Below, in pieces: positions 12,432-24,163 of a stretch of DNA of 64,000 nt. This DNA is from Clavulina sp. PMI_390 (Eukaryota; Basidiomycota; Agaricomycetes; Cantharellales; Hydnaceae). Position 1 is the first letter of the stretch. The number at the start of each line of letters is the position of its first letter. The notes beneath the pieces are model-generated. The model was not told the DNA's origin and did not search any database. It worked only from the letters and a program-made list of their open reading frames with translations. Both the position numbers and the translations under genes were made by a program. The stretch lies in the NCBI GenBank assembly GCA_015039315.1, contig WIDE01000017.1, positions 28,181-92,180 of the forward strand. The letters are read 5' to 3'.

Positions 12432-15400
12432 TTAATAGATCTCGCGCTCAACGAAGGACTGAACCGCGCCCGCAGCTGAAAGCTCGTATTCCTTGAGCTC
12501 CACTTTGCCGTCCTTGAGCACCAAGTTCGGTTGGACGAAAACCTTCCGTGGCTATTGTGTTCTCAGCATCAGCCGCAGAACGCATGAGGTCAAGTGGAGG
12601 AAGCACAAGACGAACCTGCTTCTTTGAGATGACGAGATCTCGGAGTTCGCCCTCCCAGCCAGGGAGCGGGTTCGTGAGCTCGGTGTAGTACTGGCGAGCA
12701 CCTTCGCCGTCAGCGGTCGATTTGCGGACCTGGAGCTCGAGGAGGAGCTTGCTCATCGTCTGTTGTCCAATAGTGAGAACCTTCTGGCGGTCAACCTGGT
12801 ATTAATCGGGAGGAGCGTTCAGGCAAGTTGTCGTTTTCACACGTCAGGAAAGAGCAAAGGGTGAAAGTAAGAAGCTTACGTGAATGTATGCGTCAACAAG
12901 CTTTCCATTCTCGCGAATTTCTTCCAGATGAGCCAGACCTACGGTAAAAGTGAGTCATGGGTATCTGTAGAAGGTATCACGCAAGTAAATGACATACCCT
13001 CCTTGATGAAGAAGTTGTTGATACCCATCCTCGCTTGCATGTGAGCCTGGAGGTGCTTCTTAGCTGCAGGATCGTAGAACTCAAGAGCGCGCAGACCAGC
13101 GCGGGCCATCAGGAGGAACGAAATGTACTGCATCTCTTCAATATCTTGTTCGCTCGTATACTAAGTATTGGGTAAATCACCGCAGTCATTTCGCGCGAGG
13201 GGTCGAAAGGAAAGTAGAGGAGCCAGGGTCAGGAACGACAACAGGATGCAGGTATTGATTTACGACGACTTACGTTGAAGATCTTGAGGATGTCTCGGTT
13301 CCCCACAAGATACATAGCGACGGACTCGGCGCGGCACTCTTCCATGGAACTCGAGACAGTGCCCAAAACACTGCCGGGGGTCTGGCCAGACTTGTACCAG
13401 GTGGTAACGGGCTTGCCAGTCAGTGGGTTGATAGTCTATGAACGGGAACATATCGATTTAGATTCGTTGGACGGATGAACAGGGTGACATATAGCGAGAG
13501 CATACGTACGGTGGCAGGATCAAAGTTCAACACTCCCTTCGCATCCTCAGTGAACAACTTGCCGCTACCATGGCCAAGCAGTTCATGGTTCGCCACCTGG
13601 AGCTCGAACGCACGCGTGTCCCACGCTCGGAAAAGGTCCTTGTCCTTGGGGTGAATGAAAGGAAGATCATCCGCGGGCGCTTTTGCGGCGAGGATGTTCT
13701 GATCAATATTAGAATTGAGAGAACTACTGGTGAGTGGTGGAGGTTAGAGATTGTTGATATCGGACTGCTTACTGCAAGAGAGACGTTCTTGAATCCGAGG
13801 GATTCACGGATGTCGAAGTAGCTGGACAACGCAAAAGAAACAATGAGTACCCTTCCTCTGGCGCTGAAGTACTGGGGCACGTACTTCTGATGAAAAAGAT
13901 CACGATTGAGGAAGGAGGTCAATCATAAGCTATCACTGAAAGGGGCCAGCACGCACCGGAATCTATCCAAGAACAAAGGTTAGTTCAAGTCGGTAAAAGG
14001 ATAGCGAGGAGTGTGCATACGTTGATACCAGCAGGGATGCCTCCGGTCGCGAAGTTGACAACCTCAAGAGCTGGGCAAGGATTAGTACGCGGGAGGGTCC
14101 AGTGTCCTCTACACTTACCAGTAAAGTCTGGCTTGCGGAAGACATCCACCTCGAATTTCGGTCCCCATGGTAGAGTCTTGATGAGCTCTGGGGCGTCTCC
14201 TACGAGCTTATCGTACTTCTCCGTCAGTTTCTTGTTTACAATTGCGGTGAAGCCTGTAATGATGAGAACAAGGCAGGAGTGTCAGTAAACGTGATGATTG
14301 CTTGGATCAAAACTAATGCCGCTAACGACGTACCTTCCCACTCCGCACGACCACCATACGGGTCCACGTATGTCTCCACAAAGCCGAGGTAACTCTCAAC
14401 GACGGGACCTACATCCTTCACCCACCAGCGCGAGCCCTCCTTGTAGTGCTCCATGTCACCAGTCTCAAAGCTATCGCATACATCGTATCAGCTCTGCACA
14501 GGTCAAAGGAAAAACCACCTACCTCTTGATGTACTCTTCGAGCATCTTCTCCTGGTTCTCATTAGCTGCGTATTTCTTCGCTTCGGTGAGCGCAGCCGCT
14601 GCGTTCTTCATCTCCTGCGCGAAATCGCCGTACTGGAGGGTGATCTTGACCTCCTTGCCCTCATGGGTGTGCGCATGAGTCACGGAAGCGGGTGCGGCGC
14701 CGGTGTTTGAGGATGCAATGAGGACGGTAAAGTCGTTGGGGCCGTTCTTGCGAACACTGTATTGCAAACAATAAACGTCTGCCACCAAATTTAATATCCA
14801 AAGAGAAGCGATAGCCTACCGAGTGTTCTCAACAGCAATATTGTACTTTTCGATACCAGACTGGACGGCAGCGACGTCTTCGTCTTGGATGAGCTCGCCA
14901 AGATAGTAATTGGAGATATGGCCAGCCTAGCCATCGGATAAGTATGCATAGGGAACCACATGGGCGCGTGGACGTACATTGGGTTTCCCGAGCAGCATCT
15001 CAGCCTCAGGGGTGGTAGCATAGATATGCGCTTCGAGCTGCGGTTGTCATTAATACCTCGGGTAAGATTGGTAGCCAGCTAATCCATGTGACCCGGTTAG
15101 ACAACTTACTTTGTCCCAAGTCTTGAGTGCCTCGCTGGATCGCTCGGAGTGCTCTACAATCTTCCTGAACTTCTCCTTGGAGATGCGAGGGATGAATTTG
15201 GAGAACCCAAAGCTCTTGTAGTTGGACAAGTTAGATGTAGCCTGAGCAGTGTACTCAAGCGCCCAGCTCCACTCTTCATCTGAAATGCTGGAGCCTAGCT
15301 TGCTGCGTAGAGCAGGGAGATCGGCAAAGGAAGAGGAGGAAGTGGATGACCCAAAGATGGTGAGCAAGAGCTTGAAGAGTTCTTGGGAATACTGGGTCCA

Positions 15401-15637
15401 TTGATCTTGGATGATCGGGACACCAGCCCAAGAGGCCTATGATTGCGTCACATGGAATGGATTGGCGGAATTTATGAATATATCCCGCATGGAAGCAGAT
15501 GAATGCGATCGGCGCACCTTGGAGATCCAGTAAGTGTAGAGCTTTTCCTTCTCAGTAAGGAGGGAGAAGGATTCTGCAACCTCCATGCTGCAGTATGGGA
15601 TGTTGGCATCAGCCCAGAAGCGACTTGATTCAGACAT
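12432..15637 (-). CDS. DPP3: dipeptidyl peptidase III (M49), copy 2
   Basis: Tandem paralogue of the gene at 8450-11746. Seventeen exons: 15637-15518, 15436-15110, 15037-14978, 14926-14820, 14756-14523, 14470-14334, 14253-14119, 14070-14021, 13962-13957, 13886-13885, 13821-13773, 13698-13510, 13435-13274, 13160-12998, 12938-12880, 12795-12616 and 12551-12432. They total 2,100 nt (699 residues) with an unbroken frame. Motifs [12 protein letters not shown] and EECRAE are intact. Exons 9 and 10 are micro-exons of 6 and 2 nt that rebuild the conserved NIPNY segment. The reading frame extends 67 codons upstream of the chosen ATG, to 15838, with an Arg/Ser-rich, mitochondrial-presequence-like composition. 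But a TATA-like box lies inside that extension, so I prefer the start at 15637 ([10 protein letters not shown]), which aligns with copy 1. Confidence 0.93.
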
Positions 15638-15800
15638 GTTGGGTTGGTTGAGAGTACTGTTGGCGCGTCGAGGCTGGAAGGTGCTATTGCGCCAGGTGGC
15701 ACTAACAGATGGTGGTGATCGTTGGAAGGAGAGTCGGGAGGCGCTTGGCCTGAGCCGAGCGGCTACGGAGAGTGCTCGTATGGACCGTATGGCGAAGTCG

Positions 15801-15808
15801 ATTATATA
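15801..15808 (-). promoter_or_regulatory. TATA-like box of dipeptidyl peptidase III copy 2
   Basis: TATATAAT on the minus strand, about 165 nt upstream of the ATG at 15637. It argues against translation from the in-frame ATG at 15838, unless a second, upstream promoter exists. Confidence 0.5.
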
Positions 15809-15839
15809 AAAGAATGGATGCGTGTGGGAGGGGGACACG

Positions 15840-16583
15840 TGAGCCGAAGGATTTCAGCTGTGACGTCACGAGGTCTTCTCGCGTTGTCACAGACCTTCGT
15901 CTGCTCTAGGCCTGATATGGAGATCCAAGTGCTTTCCCATATACTATTCTGATTTGCTACTGAGAATGCCTATAATCGGCCAGCTCTTCACTCCTGGTAA
16001 TCCTCAGCAGATCCCGCCTCTCAGCTCATCTACTAACCACTACCTGGAACACCCACTCACTCATCGAAAAAGTCAAAGCACTCAATGTCCTAATTGCTTT
16101 CTTCTAGGCTTGTCGTGACTAGATATAGAAGGGTTTCTGATACGAAGAGGTTCAACTGATGCGGAACTCTAGGCCCTGACTGCAGTCCTGATATCCCCGA
16201 ACACCGCGGCCGACACCCGCCCGCGACAATCCTACCAATCATGATACGGGTAGAAACTCCGTTTAACGACAGATGGATGCTCCCCTTGCTCCGAACATGT
16301 TTACGATTCTACATCATGATACCCTGACAACGAACGCGTTCTGATGTCGCACAGCATGGAACACACAAGCTAACACCTGGGCTCGGCTTCTGTGGATGTT
16401 CTTCTTAACCAAAAGCACCTACCATCATTCAGTTGCACGGCGACACCCTAAGGATGCGGCATTATTGGTAGCATATCCCTTTGGAAGAGGGTTTTCTCTT
16501 CGCACGGATTAGGATCAAAACTTTCCCGGACACGGCTTGATGCCCGTGGCAGTGAGATCTGAGCATGGTACTGCCTTTCCATC
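15840..16583. other. intergenic, divergent promoter region
   Basis: About 740 bases between the minus-strand DPP3 copy 2 and the plus-strand membrane-protein gene. No open frame of coding character and no recognised repeat. It presumably holds both promoters. Confidence 0.5.
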
Positions 16584-16593
16584 TTTATATATG
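16584..16593 (+). promoter_or_regulatory. TATA box of the single-pass membrane protein gene
   Basis: TTTATATATG, about 70 nt upstream of the ATG at 16657, followed by a pyrimidine-rich stretch typical of fungal transcription starts. Confidence 0.55.
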
Positions 16594-16656
16594 CCTCCTA
16601 TTCTCTTTTCTATCCTGCTATCAATCTACCATCCGCCCTCTAACTGTCTCTTCGCA

Positions 16657-17296
16657 ATGTATATTCCCCCTACATCGTGAGTAACCCTCACTTCATACAA
16701 CTCAACCGGACAGAGTCATTACAAAGCGAAGCTAACGTAACCATACTAGACCTTCTATCCACCCTGCCGCATTGGATTCGGGTCTCAAGGAGAAGACCGT
16801 CAGATCTTCCTTGCACTCTCGCCTCGTTCATTCCGAAGGGAAGCCTTGGCACCTGAGCACAGCCGCGATTATCTTCATTGTTTCTCTCATCTCCGGGATC
16901 ATCATTATTACTCTCCTGGTAATATTTATCCGAAGACGGCGCCGACAACAAAAGAGCGGGGTCTACAACAAGTCTATCCACGGCAGAACCGAGTCCACGA
17001 CTAATCTAACCGATGGTTCTGCCCAAGACGCTGGTGGGGTCAACATGAGCTCCCTGACTAGCAATACGGGCCCCCACATGCCTGTCGCAAATAATCAGGC
17101 CCAATCGAGCACTTTAGGCGGATACAATCCCTATGGCCCAGCTGCAGTGGGTGCAGAGCACGTCTCTCATGATCCTTCCTACACATATCCTTCTGGCGTG
17201 TATAATGCACCGCCAGGGCCTCCTCCATCGGGTTATGGGGGTTATTCTGGAAATAGCTCCAATCCTCATTCAACCGCTCCAATAGAGAGCAGCTAG
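16657..17296 (+). CDS. small single-pass membrane protein with Pro/Tyr/Gly-rich tail
   Basis: Exon 1 (16657-16676) encodes MYIPPT plus two bases of Ser; a 73 nt intron follows; exon 2 (16750-17296) carries the rest, about 188 residues in all. There is no cleavable signal. A single strongly hydrophobic helix (about residues 43-63, IIFIVSLISGIIIITLLVIF) is followed directly by IRRRRR, a stop-transfer cluster that puts the C-terminus in the cytosol. The ~125-residue tail is polar, rich in Ser, Asn, Gly, Tyr and Pro, and contains PPGPPPSGYGGYSG, which could bind SH3 or WW domains. Many fungal cell-surface proteins have this TM plus basic cluster plus proline-rich layout, but I do not recognise the family. 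The start is supported by a TATA box 70 nt upstream. Confidence 0.7.
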
Positions 17297-18002
17297 ATAA
17301 TGTCTTAACGGTGAGCAGATGTCGAGTGGTATGATGGCAGGCACAAATCTGAGTAATAAGCCTTTCTTCCTCTGTCATCTGCAGGTCTCTCGCTGCGTCG
17401 AACCATGAGTGGGGAGAAGCCAGACAAATTCGCCCAGCTCATACCCCTTGGCCTCAATGCCTTCACTGTACTTTACAGCCATATCCAACTTGTATCTTAC
17501 ATTCGGACAGAGTATCATATCATCGTTTAATGACTCGCTCATGGGAATGAGGGTAGAGTGAGGTCATTCAGGACAATATCGCACGGTGGATAGCCGCTTC
17601 GTGGCTGCATGGACTCATTGTTTTCCCCAAATAGATGATCAGAAGAAAAGCAAAGGTTCTGAGATATCGGCGACCTAGAGATGCCCGAAGCGTTACACGA
17701 AAACCGTGACACCACGGATGGTCACCAAGCTCACTCGAGCCTGCGGGGACCAAAATCTCCTGCAGGCTTCATTATGTTGGGCAATGATTCAAGTCTTGAA
17801 GACTGCCAGGGTCTCGCCTCGCGGGGAGCGCCTTCCGTCGGTTCATATCCCTGTGCCTAGAGCGACGCCCTTCATCCTGGCACACCTCAGCCTGAGGTTC
17901 AATACAAGCCACTCAGAGCAGTAGCAATATTCGCCTCGAAAGCTGCCCTGCGGCGCCGAATTAAGCATTGGCATATTTCTTGCAGTCGCTGTGGCACTCC
18001 CC
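17297..18002. other. intergenic sequence before the assembly gap
   Basis: No open frame with coding character. Short GC-rich stretches run into the gap, so a gene starting or ending inside the gap cannot be excluded. Confidence 0.4.
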
Positions 18003-18487
18003 NNNNNNNNNNNNNNNNNNNNNNNNNNNNNNNNNNNNNNNNNNNNNNNNNNNNNNNNNNNNNNNNNNNNNNNNNNNNNNNNNNNNNNNNNNNNNNNNNN
18101 NNNNNNNNNNNNNNNNNNNNNNNNNNNNNNNNNNNNNNNNNNNNNNNNNNNNNNNNNNNNNNNNNNNNNNNNNNNNNNNNNNNNNNNNNNNNNNNNNNNN
18201 NNNNNNNNNNNNNNNNNNNNNNNNNNNNNNNNNNNNNNNNNNNNNNNNNNNNNNNNNNNNNNNNNNNNNNNNNNNNNNNNNNNNNNNNNNNNNNNNNNNN
18301 NNNNNNNNNNNNNNNNNNNNNNNNNNNNNNNNNNNNNNNNNNNNNNNNNNNNNNNNNNNNNNNNNNNNNNNNNNNNNNNNNNNNNNNNNNNNNNNNNNNN
18401 NNNNNNNNNNNNNNNNNNNNNNNNNNNNNNNNNNNNNNNNNNNNNNNNNNNNNNNNNNNNNNNNNNNNNNNNNNNNNNNNNNNNNNN
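18003..18487. other. assembly gap (485 N)
   Basis: A run of 485 undetermined bases. Open frames drawn through it in several readings are artefacts. Its true length may differ, because scaffold gaps are often estimates. Confidence 0.99.
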
Positions 18488-18798
18488 TCCCCCACATCTT
18501 CTCGATCGTGATGTTACTGTGCCTGTTCGTGCCTCGAACATAGCGTTCTCCCTCTGATTTTTGGACTGCCTACATGATAACACATCGCCGGCGAGCGTTC
18601 AGCTCTGCTCGTGCTATCTTAACATTATATGGAACGTTTCCGCGCATGGTTCGCTGCCCCCTTCATCGTGGCCGGTCGTGTGCGCCTCGAGAGAACGACC
18701 TTTGTCCCTGATTATCCGAGCCGGGGAAACCTTCATATTGCGGCTGCATCATTTTCCCCACATCATAGTGATCGGAATAGCCCCTGATCTCTGCCTTT

Positions 18799-18804
18799 TA
18801 TAAA
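18799..18804 (+). promoter_or_regulatory. TATA box of the F-box gene at 18902
   Basis: TATAAA (in CTTTTATAAAG), 98 nt upstream of the ATG at 18902. It supports the longer three-exon gene model over a start at 19167 or 19206. Confidence 0.55.
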
Positions 18805-18901
18805 GAGCATGAGATAAATCCGCTCACCTCATCCCCACACCCCACCTCACGCTACCGTCATCGATCTTCCTCCATCCCTACGTTTGCAGACAATACTCTT
18901 C

Positions 18902-20915
18902 ATGACCACCTGGCCGCAATCAACATACTCAGATGCTGTTGTCGCATGCACATCTTCTGTGCTTTCATGGGCCAGCAGGTACATCTTCACATCGTCTGGC
19001 TCTTATCTTGGATTGTGGCGGACACTGAACCAAGAGCATTTTTTGGCCGTCTTATCAGCTTGATTTCAAATGGAGCCATATGCTACCCATCTCAGGCTGT
19101 CAATGAATCCGAAATCGCCTGGTATGTGTCATACTTATCTTCGAGCCAAAGAATTCTGTCAGCTGATTGTTCAACCTTTGCGATGACATCCTTGATAGCT
19201 CACACATGACTCCTAGTGAGAAACAGCACCACAACTTCCAATCATCACCATTCTGTCGTCTCCCAGACGAAATTCTTATCTCGATTTTCGAGATTGACTA
19301 TTACTCGTCCTCGTCCCCACTCACCTCCACACTGTCAAGACATGACGACGATCGCCAATACGAATATGGGTTCACAGAAGCAGACTCTCACGTCAGGAAG
19401 ATGTCGCAAGTTTGTACTCGGTGGCGGAGCGCTGCGCTCGCGAGTGGTACTCTTTGGTCCTCGGTGCACGTCCAGATTCAGACCTTTCCCTCCGATGATC
19501 CATATGCGTCAGCGTCAGCTATGAATGCTCTGAAACTCCGCCTTGCTCGCTCCGGGAACGCTCCGTTGCACATGCACATTTCAGCCCCCCTCCCATTGCT
19601 TTGCTCTTCCAAACCCGTGGTGGATACCTCAGCCGCACTGCTAATAACTATAGCACTATCCCAAATCGGCCGCGTGCGATCCCTGACCATCGATGCCTTC
19701 GATATCGAGCCCTTCTTCCCTCTGATCGGTGCTCAGCAACTCAAATCATTGACGGTGAGAGCGAGGGCCGGTGATCTGGATGAACTAGTGCTGTTCGGAG
19801 GCATTATAAACGACATTTCCGACAACGTCGCGTTACCTCTTGAAGAATTGTCTATCGAGTTACCCATACTCTCTCGCACCCACCTCAATCTCTCCGCCTC
19901 TCCTACCAAGTCCGGTTTGCGTGCTCTCCGTGTGGTCTGTCTGGGTAATGAAGCCGGGATTTTGGCGATTATTGCAGCATCGCGCAATAGCCTAGAAACT
20001 ATCGAGTGGCGCGAAAGCGTGCCTTGCCTCCCATCTCCACTCACACTAGGCTCTGGGATGGATCCAACTGAGAACCACGGTCAGCTGGGGCTGCTTCCAA
20101 GACTGGAAAACCTTCTCCTCGACGGATGTCTTCCATTACCGCCATTCACCCCTTCCAGCCACCATACGAACGCAATGGGAAACATGCCGCGTCTACAGGC
20201 CCTGATGCTCTACCCACGAGGCACTCAGCGATCGCGACGATATGTGTTTACGTCTCCCTCCCCATCTACTTCATCGCTATCATCCTCCCCTCCTTCCACG
20301 GCCTTACATTTCGATCAGCCGACCGAGGGTACGATCATCAGCGCCTCGCCTGTCGAGGAGCTCAACGCCTTCCTGCACCGTGCGCACCTACCAAGCCTCA
20401 AGAAATTTGTCCTCGGAGGATCGGCCGCGGGCATGCTCGCTTCTCTCAGTACACCCTCTACTACTCCACTTGAGGAGTTCTTGACACGCCATGTTGGTTC
20501 CCTCCAACGTGCGCAGGACGATATGGATGTCCACATCCCAATCGTTATCATGCCCTCGTTCGCTGAGGCCCTCTTCGCTGTCCCCTCCCCAAATCATGTC
20601 ATACCGAATGACTCAACCCCCACAGCGACTAATCTCACGATTCCTCCTGCTTCGCCCCTTCGTCTCACGTTCTCATTCCGTAACTCATACATGCCAGACG
20701 AATCACAAATCATTCCCTATCTCCGCTCGCTCTCCTCTCATCATTCTGACGGACCTTTGAATTCCATTCGGTCAATCCCCATACAGCTCACACTCGTTCG
20801 GGATGCAGGGATATGGGAACATGCATACAAGATGCTGAACCGGAACTCTATGCAACCTCGCCAAGCAGGCAATGAACGTGGTGCGGAGGTGCAGTTGGCG
20901 GTCCAGCCTGAATGA
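18902..20915 (+). CDS. F-box-like protein
   Basis: The main exon runs to the stop at 20915 and contains the F-box-like motif FCRLPDEILISIFEID, then VRKMSQVCTRWRSAALASG, the classic second half of a fungal F-box (Cys-x-x-Trp), followed by ~430 residues of irregular leucine-rich structure. Upstream I favour two small exons: 18902 (MTTWPQSTYS) to about 18978, and about 19058-19120, with introns of about 77 nt each. They splice in frame into SHMTPSEKQ and are served by a TATA box at 18799. A shorter product starting at 19167 or 19206 is the alternative. It would act as an SCF ubiquitin-ligase adaptor; target unknown. It is not a close copy of the F-box pair at 1-4378. Confidence 0.75.
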
Positions 20916-21196
20916 CACACTCTACTACTGCTGGAAATGTCTCCCAACAACATACCCACATAATACTCAAACAAACTGTACAATGCTAATACGCAACGAA
21001 ATCACGAAATACTAATATTCGCAGCAATTCCCTTTTTGTTTCTCCGATATGGACACTCCTAGTATTGCTTGAGCTTCTTAAAAGCTGAGATGTGGATATT
21101 GACATGGCCGGATGAGCTAACGGATTATGCTTGTCGTATTTCATATTGGTACTCTTCCATGAGTTATGGCCATCATCTTCCCTATCCACCCCCAAT

Positions 21197-22416
21197 TCAA
21201 CCTGACCGGTTGAGCGTTACTGCTTGGGGAGCAGTAACATTCACGTTGAGTTGGAAAACATCCTGAAGGATCAAATCTGTTGGTTACATGGTCCAAACGC
21301 TAGGGCGTTATCAGAACTTACAGGTCGGGCATAGTGGCCTACAGGATCGAAATCCAGCTTTGCTCGCTGAATGTCATCCAAATCTACCTCCACGCACAAG
21401 ATCCCAGCTTCATTGAATAAGGGACCAGCCAAGATTTCACCTAGAGGACCGGCAATCATGGACCCTATCGAACGAATATTAGTCAAGGAAACATTCCGTG
21501 TGATGGAAGGGGAATTTACCTCCTCCAGTGACGATTTCATCAGCTGGCGTGTTAAGGAACGGAGGATAATCGGCTGGATAGTCGCTCCGCTTGGCAAATT
21601 GATTGACTGATATGACGAAGCATCGTCCCTCAGCAGCAATATGACGGATCGTGGAGGCCCATGTCTCTCTCCCGTCTGCTGTTGGTGCACAATAAATCTC
21701 TACCCCCATCGAGTACATTGAGTAGCTGCGAGAATATAAGTTATTCAACCTGCTCTCGGGAGGAATCATAACGATCGAACGAGCACGCACCGAAGCAATG
21801 GCATGTAGTTTTCCCAGCATATAACTGCGCCAATCTGCAGGTGCCTTTTTGTCAGACAAAATAGACACATGACGAATAGACAGATCATGGGCCGAACCTT
21901 TCCAAAATCAGTTTGAGCGACTTGAATCCCAGAGCCATCGCCCTGGCCCCACACTACTCGTTCGCTCGCTGTGGGCATTAACTTGCGATGCTTGGCAAGT
22001 ACATTCCCATCACTTCCGATCGTCAGTGCAGTGCAATATATGGTCCCGGTCTGACCTTCCTTCTCTATCACGCCGAGCACGACAACAGCTTTATTACATT
22101 CCCGGATAGACGAGAGAACTCTCTGCCATGGCGAATCAGGGCGTAAATCAGAGAGATCGACGGCTGAATCGTGGTATTTCCGGAACCAATCGCGCCCCTC
22201 TGGAGTCCTGCTCCCAATAATTGCGCCGAAATCATATCCCCGAGGATAGCAACACAGGAAGGCTTCCGGGAAGACCACGACATCGGCATTGTGTGGGGAT
22301 GAGGTCGCAGTATGCAATAGCGATTCAAACTTGGAAATCGATTCGGAGAGAGAGAATGCTACTGGGGCATCTTGGACCGCCGCGATCTTCACCAGCCGGC
22401 TATTGCGAGTCGCCAT
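21197..22416 (-). CDS. nitrilase / carbon-nitrogen hydrolase
   Basis: Five exons (22416-21898, 21834-21791, 21725-21520, 21464-21322, 21262-21197) give 978 nt, 325 residues. The catalytic triad of the nitrilase superfamily is present: Glu in VVFPEAFLCCYPRGYDFG, Lys in AKHRKLMPT and Cys in AVICWENYMPLLR. The CWENYMPLLR form and the WGQGDGSG stretch are those of true aliphatic/aromatic nitrilases and the related cyanide-active enzymes, which turn nitriles (or HCN) into carboxylates (or amides) and ammonia. The C-terminus GHYARPDVFQLNVN closes the fold as expected. Likely cytosolic. Substrate range cannot be told from the sequence. It is transcribed divergently from TIM22, with 263 bases between start codons. 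Confidence 0.9.
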
Positions 22417-22679
22417 CGGCTTTCGGCCTATACTCGATGAATGGAGGGATGGTGCAAGATTGCTGCTAAAGTTATGAAATGTGTATTAAACATCGGATTA
22501 ATCAGTTTCATTAACCGAAACACAATCATGGTCAACCTGGGGCAGGGAATGCAGAATAGTACCTTGAGTCCTTCACAAGTTGCGCAAATCTCGAGTCGGT
22601 GTACACACAGCCAAACACCACCTCAACCAGTGGCCGCTTTCGGCACACGAACCCACCCTCAGTTTCACATTTTACGCGT

Positions 22680-23589
22680 ATGGATCGACGCCCACTTGTA
22701 GCACCTGTGTTCCCAGCTGGCGCAGAGCCTCTTCCGCCAGGATGGAGCGAGGAGGACCGTGTTGCGCTGACCCAGCAGAAGAAGATGGAAGGGTACATGA
22801 GCACGGCCATGGAGAGCTGTGTCGTTAAGAGTGCAATGTCTGGTGCTATGGGTTCGTGGAATTTCTGCTATACTATTTGTGACATGCCTGATACCCCGCC
22901 GTCTTACCTCGCCCTTTGGTCGTATGAATGCTCCACGTCGAAATTTTGCTGTCCTCCCTACACCCTACTCCTTGCTTGTCATATCCCCCCCAAACTCTTA
23001 GGTTTCGGTATGGGTGCATTTTTCTCCCTCATGTCTACAACATTCGCATATGAGGACCCCCTATCAAGAACATGGGAGAAGGCCACCATGAGCACAACAC
23101 AAAAGACTTCCCAAATATTCAAGGATATGGGGAAGAGCATGTGGCGTGGCGGTAGGGGCTTCGGTACTGTTGGTGCTCTCTACGCCGGGTCGGAGTGTGT
23201 TATCGAAGGGGTGAGTGTCAGCTTGGCTTTATGCATATCTCAATAGCTCATGCAATTTCGTTCCCACATCTTGTTTTCCTCTTCGCCCCCCTTACTATAT
23301 TCTAATGCGGCAATAACAAATAGTATCGAGCGAAAAACGACATATACAATGCGGTGACAGCAGGCTTGTTTTCTGGTGCCGTCCTAGCACGAAAATCCGG
23401 GCCTCGAGCTATGGCTGGTGGCGCTGTTGCTTTCGCAGCATTCTCTGCAGCAATAGACTTGTTCCTTCGAAGAGAAACCTCTGAGTGCGTGTGCAACTTC
23501 TTTCTGCTATTTCCTCAATTCGTAGAATTCCCACTGAGACCAAGTGCTGACCTCGCGCCTCCTCCCACTCTCCCAATAGCGAGGACTAG
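22680..23589 (+). CDS. TIM22: mitochondrial import inner membrane translocase subunit TIM22
   Basis: Channel subunit of the TIM22 complex, which inserts carrier proteins and other multi-spanning proteins into the mitochondrial inner membrane. Exons: 22680-22851, 23002-23210, 23324-23484 and a tiny last exon near 23580-23589 (best fit; ends about ...RRETSDED). Tim17/22/23-family hallmarks include [30 protein letters not shown] and [20 protein letters not shown], plus [11 protein letters not shown]. The two cysteines (ESC and SEC) match the pair that forms the intramolecular disulfide in yeast Tim22. Four membrane segments are expected. The alternative last exon would end after one or two residues, so the final residues are uncertain. 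Confidence 0.92.
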
Positions 23590-24163
23590 TATGCCTAGTC
23601 CAAGTAATTACGGCGTCACCCAACTTGCACGCTAACTTATCCATTTACCTTCCATTTCATTTTGGTTTCCCTACATCCCTCCTCATAGTTTACCCTTTGC
23701 ATGCTCTAGAATGAGAGTCGACGCTACCGAGGACTTCACGCTCTCGCTTTCTGTTACCAAAGCATTACCATTATTACGAACACTTAATTCCATTCATTGG
23801 AGCCATTCTGGACCCAAGGATCTGGACCACTTTCACCGCAAGCCGAGCATGCCCACAGTTTGCATACAAACCCCGTATACTCAGGAATTAGAGTCTCAAA
23901 TAGAAGCGGTTCAGAGAAATTCCGGGAAATTTAGGATGGGCTTCCAGCATTGACAGCATTCAACGAACGAAGGAGTCTGAGCATAAGACCACGGTGGGGG
24001 AGACGCATCATATTTCAACAACATGCGAGGTACGATGCGACAAAAGAACAAGTGCGCGACCACGGGACGGGGGAAGTCACTTCCCGCTGCGCGTCGCGCT
24101 TCGACAGAGAGAGAACATGGAAGCCAAAAGAGAGAACGCCGTCGAGATTGACTGACAAGGCGT
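23590..24163. other. convergent intergenic region
   Basis: 574 bases between the 3' ends of TIM22 and the uS11 gene. Open frames here are shadows or lack coding character. Nothing further recognised. Confidence 0.5.

Noticed and set aside
13949..13962. GC-AG intron explanation for the DPP III micro-exon (exon ATTCCGGT, donor GCGTGC)
   Set aside because: It gives Ile-Pro-Val-Tyr instead of the strongly conserved Ile-Pro-Asn-Tyr, and it leaves the conserved CAG-AA-GTRCGT element in both copies unexplained. Kept as the main alternative, not preferred.
17843..18583. Several long open frames across 18003-18487
   Set aside because: They consist mostly of N; open only because the gap has no stop codons.
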